In this document: positions 33,301-46,460 of the stretch, piece by piece | Layout of the letters: every line of letters begins with the position of its first letter | Numbering within the stretch: position 1 is the stretch's first letter | NCBI GenBank assembly: GCA_029959085.1 | Contig: JARWIR010000010.1 | Location: 12,607,001-12,671,000, forward strand | Reading direction: 5' to 3' | DNA from: Nemophila menziesii | Lineage: Eukaryota; Streptophyta; Magnoliopsida; Boraginales; Hydrophyllaceae | Length of the DNA: 64,000 bases | Position numbers and translations under genes: made by a program | Notes under the pieces: model-generated | Told to the model about the DNA's origin: nothing | Seen by the model: only the letters and a program-made list of their open reading frames with translations | Database searches by the model: none

Positions 33301-33500
33301 TTTTAATAAAATACATGAGTAACCTAACCACTAGAGCAACTTTTAATCTAACACACCATATTCTTTCATCATCCACATGTCTTGATGTAGATTATACTTC
33401 ACCGTCCTGAGAAAAAACATAACTTTAAGTGCTTGAATTCAAAATCTTTAGTGGATGAATAAAAAGAGAGCTACAACACGCATATAAACATAAGAGAACA
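30366..33500. other. Array spacer, left part (equivalents near 38433, 46461 and 58522)
   Basis: No convincing gene. The longest frames (31587-31823, 32031-32285 on plus; 30615-30854, 31794-31982 on minus) match no family I know, overlap each other on opposite strands, and are altered by indels or stops in other copies. One plus-strand stretch at 32570-32703 (DRVNEVVQVSIDGISTQVTK) looks coding, but copy 4 breaks it with indels. Confidence 0.4.
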
Positions 33501-33543
33501 AAGCAAGGAATTATCTAGTGATAAAATAGATGATTAAACTTAC

Positions 33544-35340
33544 CTTCACTAATTTTTCCAATAGTTGAAAACTTAAATCCCTTGCCATCACTTCATCTTG
33601 ACAGCTGCAAATAATGTTTTATATTATTCACACGTTAAAATATTTACTAAAATTTTAACACTACTCTAAGATAGGACACCTAGTTCATGACTAGACTAGA
33701 TAAACTAGTCTTAGATGGACTTCAACCAGGTGAACAACTAGACCCACATTTACTTACAAGAATATCTAAAAGCATACAACAAATTAATGATTGTTTCTTC
33801 TCATTACTCTTCAATGGAAAATAAAGGATTATTCTATAATGGAAACTCGTTAATAATATTCTTAAAGATCGATAAACATTGTGGTTGTGGTAGTTATATT
33901 TTGCTATTATATTCGTTATAATCCCATCATTAGATGAGTTGTAATTGTTGCAACATCTTTTATTAATTCTAACTCTAACAACTATGTGGTTTATTCTATT
34001 ATATACCAATTTATTAGATAAATAAGGTAAATATTCTTCTAAAAATTGATAGGTCACGTACATGTAGGAATCTACAAAGGGTTTAGCTGTTTGAAGTGAA
34101 CTTAAAAAAATAAATGAATAAAACATTCTTCTAATAAAGTTAAATTTTTATCAATTGCCTAAATAAAAATAGGCAGCCTCCTAGACATTCCAACATAGGC
34201 ATGTCTAGGCCATTTTTCAAGGAAAAATATACATACTTTTACCAAGAAAACAACATTTATCCTGTTAACTGAAATAAGAATTATCCTAAGCTAAACGTGT
34301 ATCTCAGATTAAACATGGTATTAAACTTATTTAGATGTAACCTAAACGAAATTACTCAGAATTTAAATCACGTAAATAAGTTTGGTTAGTATGCATAAGA
34401 CTACAAAATGGAGTAGCATATATATATATATACAATCAAATGAAGTTTATTTATTGGCATGTAAATCTTACCATGTTAATCATACAGTCTTCATGGGGGA
34501 CTGAAATGTCATGACCAACAATCTTATCCATTCTTTGTTTCGTTATGCTCCTCATTGATGAAGATTACCTACCATTGAAGGAAAAAGAGAAAACTAAGCC
34601 CACTATTCATATCTTTATTCAAATTAACAAAATTTTTAATTATACAATAATCTAAATTTAAATGCCAATTAAGATAAACCTAAGAAAAGTTTCACCCAAT
34701 AGTTATTATTGTCACCCAACACTTCTTATTGACTTCAGATATCTTATTTGTAAAACAGTTTTAAATAAACCTTAAATAATACAAGATTATTCTTAATAAT
34801 ATAATTATCATGGAATCTAATTATATGTACTTGACATTTTTCAAGAGCTCACGTAAAAGTATGACTACCATTTAACAAAATACAATACAATAAATCTGAC
34901 ATCTACGGATTCAATGCATTTTTCACCGTTGGGCGTGACAATAATGAACTATTAATTGTGGCTTACACTAGATAGTGACAAAAATGAAGCCTATATGTGG
35001 CTAACAATTGTGGCATTTGTTAGATTGATACGATTATAATGAAATTCTTATGACATTTAATATAATTTGATATAATAGACTAAGTTAGAAATCATAAAGA
35101 TATAAGAAACTCACAAATTTACTAACCTGAATATATGGTAAATTAAATGTAGGAAAACGGATGGCTTAAAATTCTGCATTCTTGTCTTGTGTTTCAAATT
35201 GATTCAATGAATCAACATTCAAAGTTACTACGAATTTGTGGAGATTTAAAGAAGTAGAATGGAGGGATTAAATGAGGAGAGGAACTGGTTAATTGCAATG
35301 AAGTTTGGTATTTGGAATCAGATGGTACAGAGAAATTTTG
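33544..35340 (-). other. Spliced-looking minus-strand transcription unit in the spacer
   Basis: Upstream, at 35409-35436, lie two TTGGGCTTT (site II-like AAGCCCA) motifs and AAACCTAAT (telo-box-like), common in plant housekeeping promoters. Candidate exons with good borders on the minus strand: about 35340-35127 (ends ATATTCAG then GTTAGT), 34568-34472 (after TGGTAG, ends AACATG then GTAAG), 33604-33544 (after TTTGCAG, ends GTGAAG then GTAAGT). The second contains ATGAGGAGCATAACG and the third can read CQDEVMARDLSFQLLEKLVK, but the two do not join in one open frame. It may be a non-coding RNA or a dead gene; equivalents occur in copies 2-4 (41.6-43.4, 49.9-55.5, 61.7-63.5 kb). Confidence 0.35.
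34418..34434. repeat. (AT)n microsatellite, array copy 1
   Basis: Short CATATATATATATATAC run. The same site is longer in copy 2 (42439-42460), greatly expanded in copy 3 (54439-54526) and short in copy 4 (about 62610-62626). Confidence 0.8.
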
Positions 35341-35859
35341 CAGCGCCAGGGGGAAATGGTGTTAGGGTAGATTTGATGGGTAATTAGGTTTTATTTTAAG
35401 CATGTGAGTTGGGCTTTTACAATATGGATTGGGCTTTAATTTTATTTTTAAAGCTAAATTTATTTATAAGAAATAATTAAATATTTAGGCCTAAAGTGCC
35501 ACAATTCATCTTGAACTATAGGGAAATAATTTTTGTTTCATAAATTTAGATCAATACCAATTTTTTTACTAAAATATTTTATTTAATTTTTTTTTATTAT
35601 AAATATATATTAATTAACATTCTCTATATTTTTAATTTGCAGCTGCTAGTCAACTAGATAATTTTTTGTTACTTAGGCGATCTTTTTTCTTTTTTACAAT
35701 TATTCAGATAAAAATATATCATTGTGACTTTTTTATTTTTTCTTTAAATTTTTTTCAACAATGGCTCAATTATAATTTTTCGTCAGAGCTAAAAAAAACT
35801 AAAAAAATCCCAAAAGACTCTAAATTTGATCCCTAAATATTCTTACTATTGATCCACCA

Positions 35860-35955
35860 CTTTCCACGAACGCCTCCTCTTTCGTTAACGTATTTTATCT
35901 ACTTACCTCCACTTTTTCGGACCCATTTCTACCATCAATTCCTTCAGGTATTTTG
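35860..35955 (+). other. Possible untranslated leader exon of the array CACTA gene
   Basis: A C-rich leader (CCACCACTTTCCACGAACGC...CCATCAATTCCTTCAG) is followed by GTATTTTGTC, a possible 5' splice site, about 300 bp before the Transpos_assoc start at 36267. It lies back-to-back with the minus-strand unit, with about 450 bp of AT-rich sequence between. Equivalents are near 43890, 55940. Confidence 0.3.
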
Positions 35956-36266
35956 TCACATTTTTTTCGTAAAAACTAGTATTTTTCTTTATTATGGTTT
36001 CTATTATGTTGTGTAGATGGTTAAATTATGTAGTTTTATATGATTTTTTATCTATAATATTAGATATTTTTTTGGATTATGAAAATAAGTTGGAGTTTGA
36101 AAATGGGAGATTTAATATAGGAGTAAGACTTATGAAATATTATATTGCTTAATCTATGAAATATGAGATTGAATATCAATATGATTTACACAATTTATTC
36201 ATTAAATTATTATAGCAATGAAAATCTTTTAGTTTACGACGCAATCAAGTCCAAATAGAAGTCCAT

Positions 36267-38432
36267 ATGGATAAAGTGTTGATTAAGTCAAGAAACAAGG
36301 TTACTCTAGCTTTTGTTAAGGGTGTTAAGAGTTTTGTTGAATTTATATCTTAGCACATGGATATTTCTAATTCAATTCAATATCCATGTAATTGATGCAC
36401 GAATTTACTAGGAATAATATTCTAGAGGCTAATATGAATATTGAGAAATGGGTTTTAAGCAACATATGAAATTTGGAATTTGTATGGAGAAATAAACCCG
36501 TTCCAATCAAATGTTATTCCTAGTTATGTATATAAGGAAATGATAAATGTGATAGATAATTTGAGTGGCATTGTTAATGAAGCATATACTAAAATGGTAG
36601 ACAGGAATATTCCATGACGATACAGTTTTTGGTGGAATAATCTAGATGTGTTGGATGTATCCGATCGAGCATTATTTGAATAAGTTAAAGGAGTAACTAC
36701 ATAATGTGTAAAAGGCACAAGGTTCGATTGACGAGGGTTATGTTGTGGAAGAGATCTTGACTTTCACATCACATTATATCAATAAGGAAAAAAACGTGTA
36801 ATCATCCTCATAGATATGCAGATCTTGTACCAGAACCAAGAGATATATTGACTTTCGGAAGTTAATGTCACCCAAATTTAAAATAGTGTTTCGTTTATCT
36901 TCCCCCAAATAGATCACGATAGGATTGTTTGGTGCAATCTACGATCTTATGATGAGATTCAAGTTTACATATAGTTTGTTCTTTTTTACTATGTTCTTCG
37001 TCACTTTCTTATTCTATATAATTTTGTAACTCAAATAATTTGTATTCCAGGGACCATAAGTCAGTTATAATTACAGATGGACATGTGGATGTGGAAAGAA
37101 TTCATCATACTAGATTTTACAATTCGTTATTAATAAATGTATAGTATAATTCAAAATCAAAATACTAATAGAGAAAGTATAACTCAATACCTTTTCCATT
37201 ATTAGGTATTTAACATGAAGCTAGCATGCCATCCAGTATTAACCAAATAATTTTTGTATGTGGCTAAGGGTTCCAATTGTACAATTTAGAAATATGATCT
37301 ATGTGTTATTAATGGGGTGAACTTGGTTTGGCGTTAGAAAGGTGATAAATGTCTCATTGCGGATTACGGGTTTTGTTGTTTTGGCGAAGGAGTTTCTTGG
37401 TTTGGTAGATTGGTTAAAGTATTCGAGTGGACTTCTTAAAAACCTATTCGGTAATGGTATTCGAGTGAGAATACTATAACACCAAGAAAGGAAGAATACG
37501 GAATGAGCACAGTGTAACCAAAATCGATAATAATTCGTATTGGTACAAAGATGAGTCATAAATTTTAGAAAATCAAGCAAATAACATGTTATACATTGTA
37601 GTGGACACTAAGGGATCGCGACGCGCTTTAAAGTGGTTTGGAAAGTGAGCGATTGTCATTGTTGGAGTGTGGATGGTTAGGGTTCTGTGTCGATAGTTTA
37701 TACATTTGAGTCGATACCTTATGTAAATGAGACAACACACATAGATGGATTACGCATTAATAAAAATTGAGTACACCGAAATCGACGAAGTGATAGTAGA
37801 GCATGATCTAACTATTTTAGAAGATGATGAAGAGTCCGAAGATACTTTAAGATGCGGTTGATATCCATCAAATGATGCATATAAATAGTAATGATGTGAT
37901 TATTGCAAATGAAAGGGGAGGATATGAGACAGACTAGTAGTATTAGTTGATTGGTTTTATTTTTTTATGTCAAAATAACTTATATGTGTTCATAACTAGA
38001 TTTTGGAGATTTTTGTTGAGAATTGTGGAATTATTATACTTTTAGTGTACTTTGGGTTTATCATGACTATTTACGAACAACTGTAAATGAATAACTTTAA
38101 TAAAAATGTTTTTTCAATTATAACACCTTTAACGACCGCAAAAAGAGGCTTGCCACTAAATACCGGATGGATGGTTGCTAAAGTAATAAAGAAATGACGA
38201 CCAAAACGCAACGTCTAAAATAAAACTATCTAATGACCACATATAGTCGCTAGAATTCATAACTTATAGCAAGAGACAGGGTGGTCTGTAAGGATAAACC
38301 ATCTAGCTACCACAGAAATGATTTCTCAGGAAAAATGAATAGTTAAAAACCTTTTGAAAACGAGCAACCTTTAGGTACCACAAAAGATCGCAAATAACTA
38401 TGCGGTCTCTAAAAGCTATTCTCGTAGTAGTG
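36267..38432 (+). pseudogene. Core-deleted CACTA gene, copies 1/2 (Transpos_assoc, DUF4218, DUF4216, terminus)
   Basis: The frame begins ATG at 36267: MDKVLIKSRNKVTLAFVKGV then KSFVEFIS, stop, HMDISNSIQYPC, matching the N-terminal Transpos_assoc domain (GVxxFLxFA, IxCPCxxC). The end of that domain (NLYGE) is at about 36480-36500. DUF4218 motifs follow at about 36646-36780: WMYPIEHYLNKLKE, stop, then GSIDEGYVVEEILTFTSHYI. After a GT-AG-like gap (about 36970-37051) DUF4216 lies at about 37400-37615, and the CACTA end CTCGTAGTAGTG at 38432. The catalytic TNP2 core between Transpos_assoc and DUF4218 is missing. Several stops are shared by all copies. Confidence 0.75.
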
Positions 38433-41400
38433 TTATCCTAATTTAGTGAACCCGACATATTTTTTCCATTTAATTCATCAACTCATGGGAGAACCTTCAA
38501 AGTTAATTCACTGAGGATCGATAATTTTCAGGATCTTTTCATTTGCCTTTCTGAAACACAAGCATCCCTGGGAAGTAAAAGAGTTCTAGGATGACTTCTA
38601 TATAGATATCCATTTTTGGTGCTTATAATTTTTTCAGATTGAATTTTTAGTATGATATAAAAACAATTTCTATTAGCAGAATCATAAGTTTTGGGCACAA
38701 GGATCTTTCGTCATTTTGACCGACTCATTTTAGTTTGTAAAATATAATGGTTGTGTTCCTAGATCCTTGAGCAAGAAAACATGACACAAATGAAGGGATG
38801 AATTTTTAGTAGAAGAAACCGAGTCTGGTATAATATCTCGTCCTCTCCTATATTCCACTTTCTAAGGAATTGTAGAGAATACCTACAAGGAGTCTCGCAT
38901 GTGTAGGTGAGCGCCTGAGGTAGTCATTAGTTCCATAATTTCATCAATTGGCTTAAAAATCCATAATTATAGTGGCACTTGTTTAATCGAACCTTTCTAT
39001 CATTTTTTTACATTAATTTTTTGGCTCAAATATTGGTTTGTATAATTGGGTAACTCTTCTTTATCTCTAGTTTCATGGTTTTTGTTGATTTTTTATATCA
39101 ACAAATATTTCGATATATTGTGCCATCTATACCAAAATCTAACAATGGATAGCGTAATAAAGATTATATAGAAAGGAGAAATACGTGATCAAATTAACAC
39201 AATTTTGATAACAAAAGAAGAGCTAGAAAATCTAGAAAAGCTATAGTCTAGGGTGCCTAAAAATCATTTCTTCTACCTTCTAATTCGAGCAAAGATCATG
39301 ATTTGGAAAGTTGATCAGTAATTTATTATCAGTGTCCAATGTAGTCGACAATTTTACTAGATTATCGAAATAAAAGAACTTCCAAAGATTCTCTCAATTT
39401 TACGTATTAGTTAAGTAGCAAGAGAATGAATAAGAATGGACAAAATTATACCATAACCATGCATGTGACATAGTTTATAACGGTTCATGTAACATAGTTT
39501 ATTGTTTATCATTGGTATTACTAAGAGAGCTTAAATAAAATCAAATCATAAAGTAGCTAAGAGTTGCATGGAAATTTTCAACAAAACCCATGAATGTATT
39601 GCTTCTCTTCGGAAGGGTTCTTGTAAGGACTTCTTTACTGTTCAACCTAAGGTGTATCTCCTCAAACTGTATCTATGGTGTCTCAAGTGTATCATTGCAT
39701 GACAAGAGTGGACATATAAGCTTATGTGGGCCCAATAAACCATTTCCACTTGAGGCCGCCTTGGGAAGCAACTTTCATGGCGTAAACACTTTTCTATCAA
39801 TTCATGGCAAGAAATGCAAATACTAAGATGGAATCGACTGTAGTAGAGAATCGAAAAACCTTCGGCGGAGTGTTTTCTATCTCCGTAGAAAAAGCGTTTA
39901 TCTTTTGACTAAAAGACCATATTCGGAAGTAGTGGTAAGAACAACAAAAAGGAGCTTTCCTAGATGACAGGTGCGGCACCCTCATTGTGTACTACCTAGT
40001 TGACTCTCTTAGTGTATAACTGAAGTTTATCAAGTGAAAACGGGCACCAGAAGAGATACGTTTGTAGAACTCAAAGTTACTGCGTTAAGAAAATTGATTG
40101 TTGTAAGGCCGATTAGAAAATTTTCTCTTTCAGTTTTTGATAGATACATTTCTTTAAAGTGGTATAGCAGTAAAATCTCTTATATTCCCAAAAAAAGAAG
40201 AAATAAAAATGGTATCAATTTCAATAAAAATCCACATTTCAAAAAAATTTCAATATGAGTCAAGCAATGATTAGGTAATACCTTGTGATACATTCAAAAA
40301 GTAGGTTGAAATATAGAAAAATTAATTTATCACTGTGAAAATATTGCCAAATTTCTTCGACCAAATGTGATAAAGCCCCTATAAAACAATAATCCCATCT
40401 GTATTCATGTTCTTCTGATTATATTTTTTCATACCATACGGATTCTGAGGAGATTTACAAACCGAATGATTTTAAGGCCGATTAAAAAAGCTGAAATAGA
40501 ATAGATTATTTCTGACTAAATTTATATTTTCTGAAATGAAGAATACTAAACGAGGTCAATATCTTGAGTTTAAGTTATAATAAAGTGACTTCTAGATCTT
40601 TAAGATACAATTAGCTTTCTATATATTCCAAGATCGTGTCAACGAAGTAGTACAAGTCTCTATTGATGGTATATCAACTCAGGTAACTAAGAATAACTCC
40701 AAGGGTGAATCTATTAGTGGTAAATATTACCAGGTCACACGTACCATCAACAATTGACATAAGTAGATTACTATTATATATGTACAACTAGATTTCTACA
40801 TTAATTGTGCTACCTAAACTAGACTGTTAGTTTTTAAGTTTTAACATAAAGCACTAACATAACTTAAAATAAAGTACACCATAAATAAAAGATATTTCTG
40901 AAAAAAAAACCTCATTAACGTATTACTATATTGAAAACTAAAGAACAAATATAGAGACATATATATACAATCAAATGAATAAGAAATTTAAGAGGAACTC
41001 CTTGTATATAATAGAAATAAGAAAGTAAAATCAAAGAGGAAAGATAACCAGGAAGGACATAACTTAGAAAAGTATCTAAATATAATAATCTATGGAGCGT
41101 CTGTGAAATTTTAGTAATGAAGTTTCATTTTGATATTAAGTCGAATAACTTGAATAATTTTTTGGTTTTATTTCAGGTGGTTTGACCGAAGTTGCATTTT
41201 GATATTAAGTTGACTTATTGAGTATAAATGAAAAAAGAACATTGAACAAAAATACAGTTAAGCATATATCCTTTTGAAAAGCTTTTCATTAAGAGGTCTA
41301 ACACGGACTTTATTATCCAATAAATTACCTAATCTTTAATTTTTAATACAATACATGAGTAACCTAACCACTAGAGCAACTATTAATCTAACACACCATA

Positions 41401-44400
41401 TTCTTTCATCATCCACATGTCTTGATGTAGATTATACTTCACTGAGAAAAAAAATTACTTTAAGTGCTTGAATTCAAAATCTTTAGTGGATGAATAAAAA
41501 GAGAGCTACAACACGCATATAAACATAAGAGAACAAAGAAAGGAATTATCTAGTGATAAAATGGATGATTAAACTTACCTTCACTAATTTTTCCAATATT
41601 TGAAAACTCAAATCCCTTGCCATCACTTCATCTTGACAGCTGCAAATAATGTTTTATATTATTCACACGTTAAAATATTTACTAAAATTTTAACACTACT
41701 CTAAGATAGGACACCTAGTTCATGACTAGACTAGATAAACTAGTCTTAGATGGACTTCAACCAGGTGAACAACTAGACCCACATTTACTTACAAGAATAT
41801 CTAAAAGCATACAACAAATTAATGATTGTTTCTTCTCATTACTCTTCAATGGAAAATAAAGGATTATTCTATAATGGAAACTCGTTAATAATATTCTTAA
41901 AGATCGATAAACATTGTGGTTGTGGTGGTTATATTTTGCTATTATATTCGTTATAATCCCATCATTAGATGAGTTGTAATTGTTGCAACATCTTTTATTA
42001 ATTCTAACTCTAACAACTATGTGGTTTATTCTATTATATACCAATTTATTAGATAAATAAGGTAAATATTCTTCTAAAAATTGATAGGTCACGTACATGT
42101 AGGAATCTACAAAGGGTTTAGCTGTTTGAAGTGAACTTAAAAAAATAAATGAATAAAACATTCTTCTAATAAAGTTACATTTTTATCAATTGCCTAAATA
42201 AAAATAGGCAGCCTCCTAGACATTCCAACATAGGCATGTCTAGGCCATTTTTCAAGGAAAAATATACATACTTTTACCTAGAAAACAACATTTATCCTGT
42301 TAACTGAAATAAGAATTATCCTAAGCTAAACGTGTATCTCAGATTAAACATGGTATTAAACTTATTTAGATGTAACCTGAATTTAAATCACGTAAATAAG
42401 TTTAGTTAGTATGCATAAACCTACAAAATGGAGTAGCATATATATATATATATATATACAATCAAATGAAGTTTATTTATTGGCATGTAAATCTTACCAT
42501 GTTAATCATACAGTCTTCATGGGGGACTGAAATGTCATGACCAACAATCTTATCCATTCTTTGTTTCGTTATGCTCCTCATTGATGAAGATTACCTACCA
42601 TTGAAGGAAAAAGAGAAAACTAAGCCCACTATCCATATCTTTATTCAAATTAACAAAAAATTTAATTATACAATAATCTAAATTTAAATGCCAATTAAGA
42701 TAAACCTAAGAAAAGTTTCACCCAATAGTTATTATTGTCACCCAACACTTCTTATTGACTGCAGATATCTTATTTGTAATATAGTTCTAAATAAACCTTA
42801 AATAATACAAGATTATGCTAATAATATAATTATCATGGAATCTAATTATATGTACTTGACATTTTTCTAGAGCTCACGTAAAAGTATGACTACCATTTAA
42901 CAAAATACAATACAACAAATCTGACATCTACGGATTCAATGCGTTTTTCCCGTTGGGCGTGACAATAATGAACTATTAATTGTGGCCTACACTAGATAGT
43001 GACAAAAATGAAGCCTATATGTGGCTAACAATTGTGGTATTTGTTAGATTGATACGATTATAATGAAATTCTTATGACATTTAATATAATTTGATATAAT
43101 AGACTAAGTTAGAAATCATAAAGATATAAGAAACTCACAAATTTACTAACCTGAATATATGGTAAATAAATGTAGAAAAACGGATGGCTTAAAATTCTGC
43201 ATTCTTGTCTTGTGTTTCAAATTGATACAATGAATCAACATTCAAAGTTACTACGAATTTGTGGAGATTTAAAGAAGTAGAATGGAGGGATTAAATGAGG
43301 AGAGGAACTGGTTAATTGCAATTAAGTTTGGTATTTGGCATCAGATGGTAGAGAGAAATTTTGCGGCGCTAGGGGGAAATGGTGTAAGGGTAGATTTGAT
43401 GGGTAATTAGGTTTTATTTTAAGCATGTGAGTTGGGCGTTTACAATATGGATTGGGCTTTAATTTTATTTTTAAAGCTAAATTTATTTATAAGAAATAAT
43501 AAAATATTTAGGCCTAAAATGCCACAATTCATCTTGAACTATAGGGAAATAATCTTTGTTTCATAAATTTAGATCAATACCAATTTTTTTACTAAAATAT
43601 TTTATTTAAATTTTTTTTATTATAAATATATATTAATTAACATTCTCTATATTTTTAATTTGCAGCTGCTAGTCAACTAGATAATTTTTTTTTACTTAGG
43701 CGAGCTTTTTTCTTTTTTACAATTATTCAGATAAAAATATATCATTGTGACTTTTTTATTTTTTCTTTAAAATTTTTTCAACAATGGCTCAATTATAATT
43801 TTTCGTCAGAGCTAAAAAAAACTAAAAAAATCCCAAAAGACTCTAAATTTGATCCCTAAATATTCTTACTATTGATCCACCACTTTTCACAAACGCCTCC
43901 TCTTTCGTAAACGTATTTTATCTACTTACCTCAACTCTTTCGGACCCATTTCTACCATCAATTCCTTCAGGTATTTTGTCACATTTTTTCCGTAAAAACT
44001 AGTATTTTTCTTTATTATGGTTTCTATTATGTTGTTTAGATGGTTAAATTATGTAGTTTTATATGATTTTTTATCTATAATATTAGATATTTTTTTGGAT
44101 TATGAAAAAAAGTTGGAGTTTGAAAATGGGAGATTTAATATAGGAGTAAGACTTATGAAATATTATATTGCTTAATCTATGAAATATGAGATTGAATATC
44201 AATATGATTTACACAATTTATTCATTATATTATTATAGCAATAAAAATCTTTTAGTTTACGACGCAATCAAGTCCAAATAGAAGTCCATATGGATAAAGT
44301 GTTGATTAAGTCAAGAAACAAGGTTACTCTATCTTTTGTTAAGGGTGTTAAGAGTTTTGTTGAATTTATATCTTAGCACATGGATATTTCTAATTCAATT

Positions 44401-45138
44401 CAATATCAATGTAATTGATGCACGAATTTACTAGGAATAATATTCTAGAGGCTAATATGAATATTGAGAAATGGGTTTTAAGCAACATATGAAATTTGGA
44501 ATTTGTATGGAGAAATAAACCCGTTCCAATCAAATGTTATTCCTAGTTATGTATATGAGGAAATGATAAATGTGATAGATAATTTGAGTGGCATTGTTAA
44601 TGAAGCATATACTAAAATGGTAGACAGGAATATTCCATGACGATACAGTTTTTGGTGGAATAATCTAGATGTGTTGGATGTATCCGATCGAGCATTATTT
44701 GAATAAGTTAAAGGAGTAACTACATAATGTGTAAAAGGCACAAGGTTCGATTGACGAGGGTTATGTTGTGGAAGAGATCTTGACTTTCACATCACATTAT
44801 ATCAATAAGGAAAAAACGTGTAATCATCCTCATAGATATGCAGATCTTGTACAAGAACCAAGAGATATATTGACTTTCTGAAGTTAATGTCACCCAAATT
44901 TAAAATAGTGTTTCGTTTATCTTCCCCCAAATAGATCACGATAGGATTGTTTGGTGCAATCTACGATCTTATGATGAGATTCAAGTTTACATATAGTTTG
45001 TTCTTTTTTACTATGTTCTTTGTCACTTTCTTATTCTATATAATTTTGTAACTCAAATAATTTGTATTCCAGGGACCATAAGTCAGTTATAATTACAGAT
45101 GGACATGTGGATGTGGAAAGAATTCATCAAACTAGATT
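37117..45138 (+). repeat. Array unit, copy 2
   Basis: 8022 bp. It lacks the ~66-bp segment (junction CTCGTCCTCTCC near 38846) and lacks one AACGAGGAACGAGG duplication near 40990. It is closest to copy 1 in 41.7-42.2 kb and closest to copy 3 in 38.5-40.0 kb. Confidence 0.9.
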
Positions 45139-46460
45139 TTACAATTCGTTATTAATAAATGTATAGTATAATTCAAAATCAAAATACTAATAGAGAAAGT
45201 ATAACTCAATACCTTTTCCATTATTAGATATTTAACATGAAGCTAGCATGCCATCCAGTATTAACCAAATAATTTTTGTATGTGGCTAAGGGTTCCAATT
45301 GTACAATTTAGAAATATGATCTATGTGTTATTAATGGGGTGAACTTGGTTTGGCGTTAGAAAGGTGATAAATGTCTCATTGCGGATTACGGGTTTTGTTG
45401 TTTTGGCGAAGGAGTTTCTTGGTTTGGTGAATTGGTTAAAGTATTCGAGTGGACTTCTTAAAAACATATTCGGTAATGGTATTCGAGTGAGAATGCTATA
45501 ACACCAAGAAAGGAAGAATACGGAATGAGCACAGTGTAACCAAAATCGATAATAATTCGTATTGGTACAAAGATGAGTCATAAATTTTAGAAAATCAAGC
45601 AAATAACATGTTATACATTGTTGATCTAGTGGACACTAAGGGATCACGACGCGCTTTAAAGTGGTTTGGAAAGTGAGCGATTGTCATTGTTGGAGTGTGG
45701 ATGTTTAGGGTTCTGTGTCGATAGTTTATACATTTGAGTCGATACCTTTTGTAAATGAGACAACACACATAGATGGATTACGCATTAATAAAAATAGAAT
45801 ACACCGAAGTCGACGAAGTGATAGTAGAGCATGATCTAACTATTTTAGAAGATGGTGAAGAGTCCGAAGATACTTTAAGATGCGGCTGATATCCATCAAA
45901 TGATGCATATAAATAGTAATGATGTGATTATTGCAAATGAAAGGGGAGGATATGAGACAGACTAGTAGTATTAGTTGATTGGTTTTATTTTTTTATGTCA
46001 AAATAACTTATATGTGTTCATAACTAGATTTTGGAGATTTTTGTTGAGAATTGTGGAATTATTATACTTTTAGTGTACTTTGGGTTTATCATGTCTATTT
46101 ACGAACAACTGTAAATGAATAACTTTAATAAAAATGTTTTTTCAATTATAACACCTTTAACGACCGCAAGAAGAGGCTTGCCACTAAATACGGGATGGAT
46201 GGTTGCTAAAGTAATAAAGAAATGACGACCAAAACGCAACGTCTAAAATAAAACTATCTAATGACCACATATAGTCGCTAGAATTCATAACTTATAGCAA
46301 GAGACAGGGTGGTCTGTAAGGATAAACCATCTAGCTACCACAGAAATGATTTCTCAGGAAAAATGAATAGTTAAAAACCTTTTGAAAACGAGCAACCTTT
46401 AGGTACCACAAAAGATCGCAAATAACTATGCGGTCTCTAAAAGCTATTCTCGTAGTAGTG
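44290..46460 (+). pseudogene. Core-deleted CACTA gene, copies 2/3
   Basis: Same layout and same stops as at 36267-38432: Transpos_assoc from 44290, DUF4218 motifs at about 44669-44803, DUF4216 at about 45420-45650, intact terminus ...CGTAGTAGTG ending at 46460. Identical stop codons show that the gene was already dead, or non-coding, before the array expanded. Confidence 0.75.

Larger units (their letters stand above)
29042..37116 (+). repeat. Array unit, copy 1
   Basis: Starts inside the CACTA gene just before DUF4216, so it lacks the 5' half of that first CACTA copy. It keeps the ~66-bp segment at about 30777-30842 (shared with copy 4) but lacks a ~41-bp segment after GTCAAGCAATGATTA near 32270 that copies 2-4 have. 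Confidence 0.9.

Noticed and set aside
33659..33690. CACTACTCTAAGATAGG as a 5' CACTA terminus
   Set aside because: Shares only CACTACT with the 3' end and has no subterminal repeats after it.
33722..34126. 134-codon minus-strand frame, present in copies 1 and 2
   Set aside because: Broken in copies 3 and 4 by small indels and stops; composition is AT-driven; probably intronic or spacer sequence.
34964..34990. TTACACTAGATAGTGAC as a 5' CACTA terminus with TTA target duplication
   Set aside because: Only the CACTA pentamer matches; the inner bases differ from GAGAATAGC and other copies read CTACACTA.
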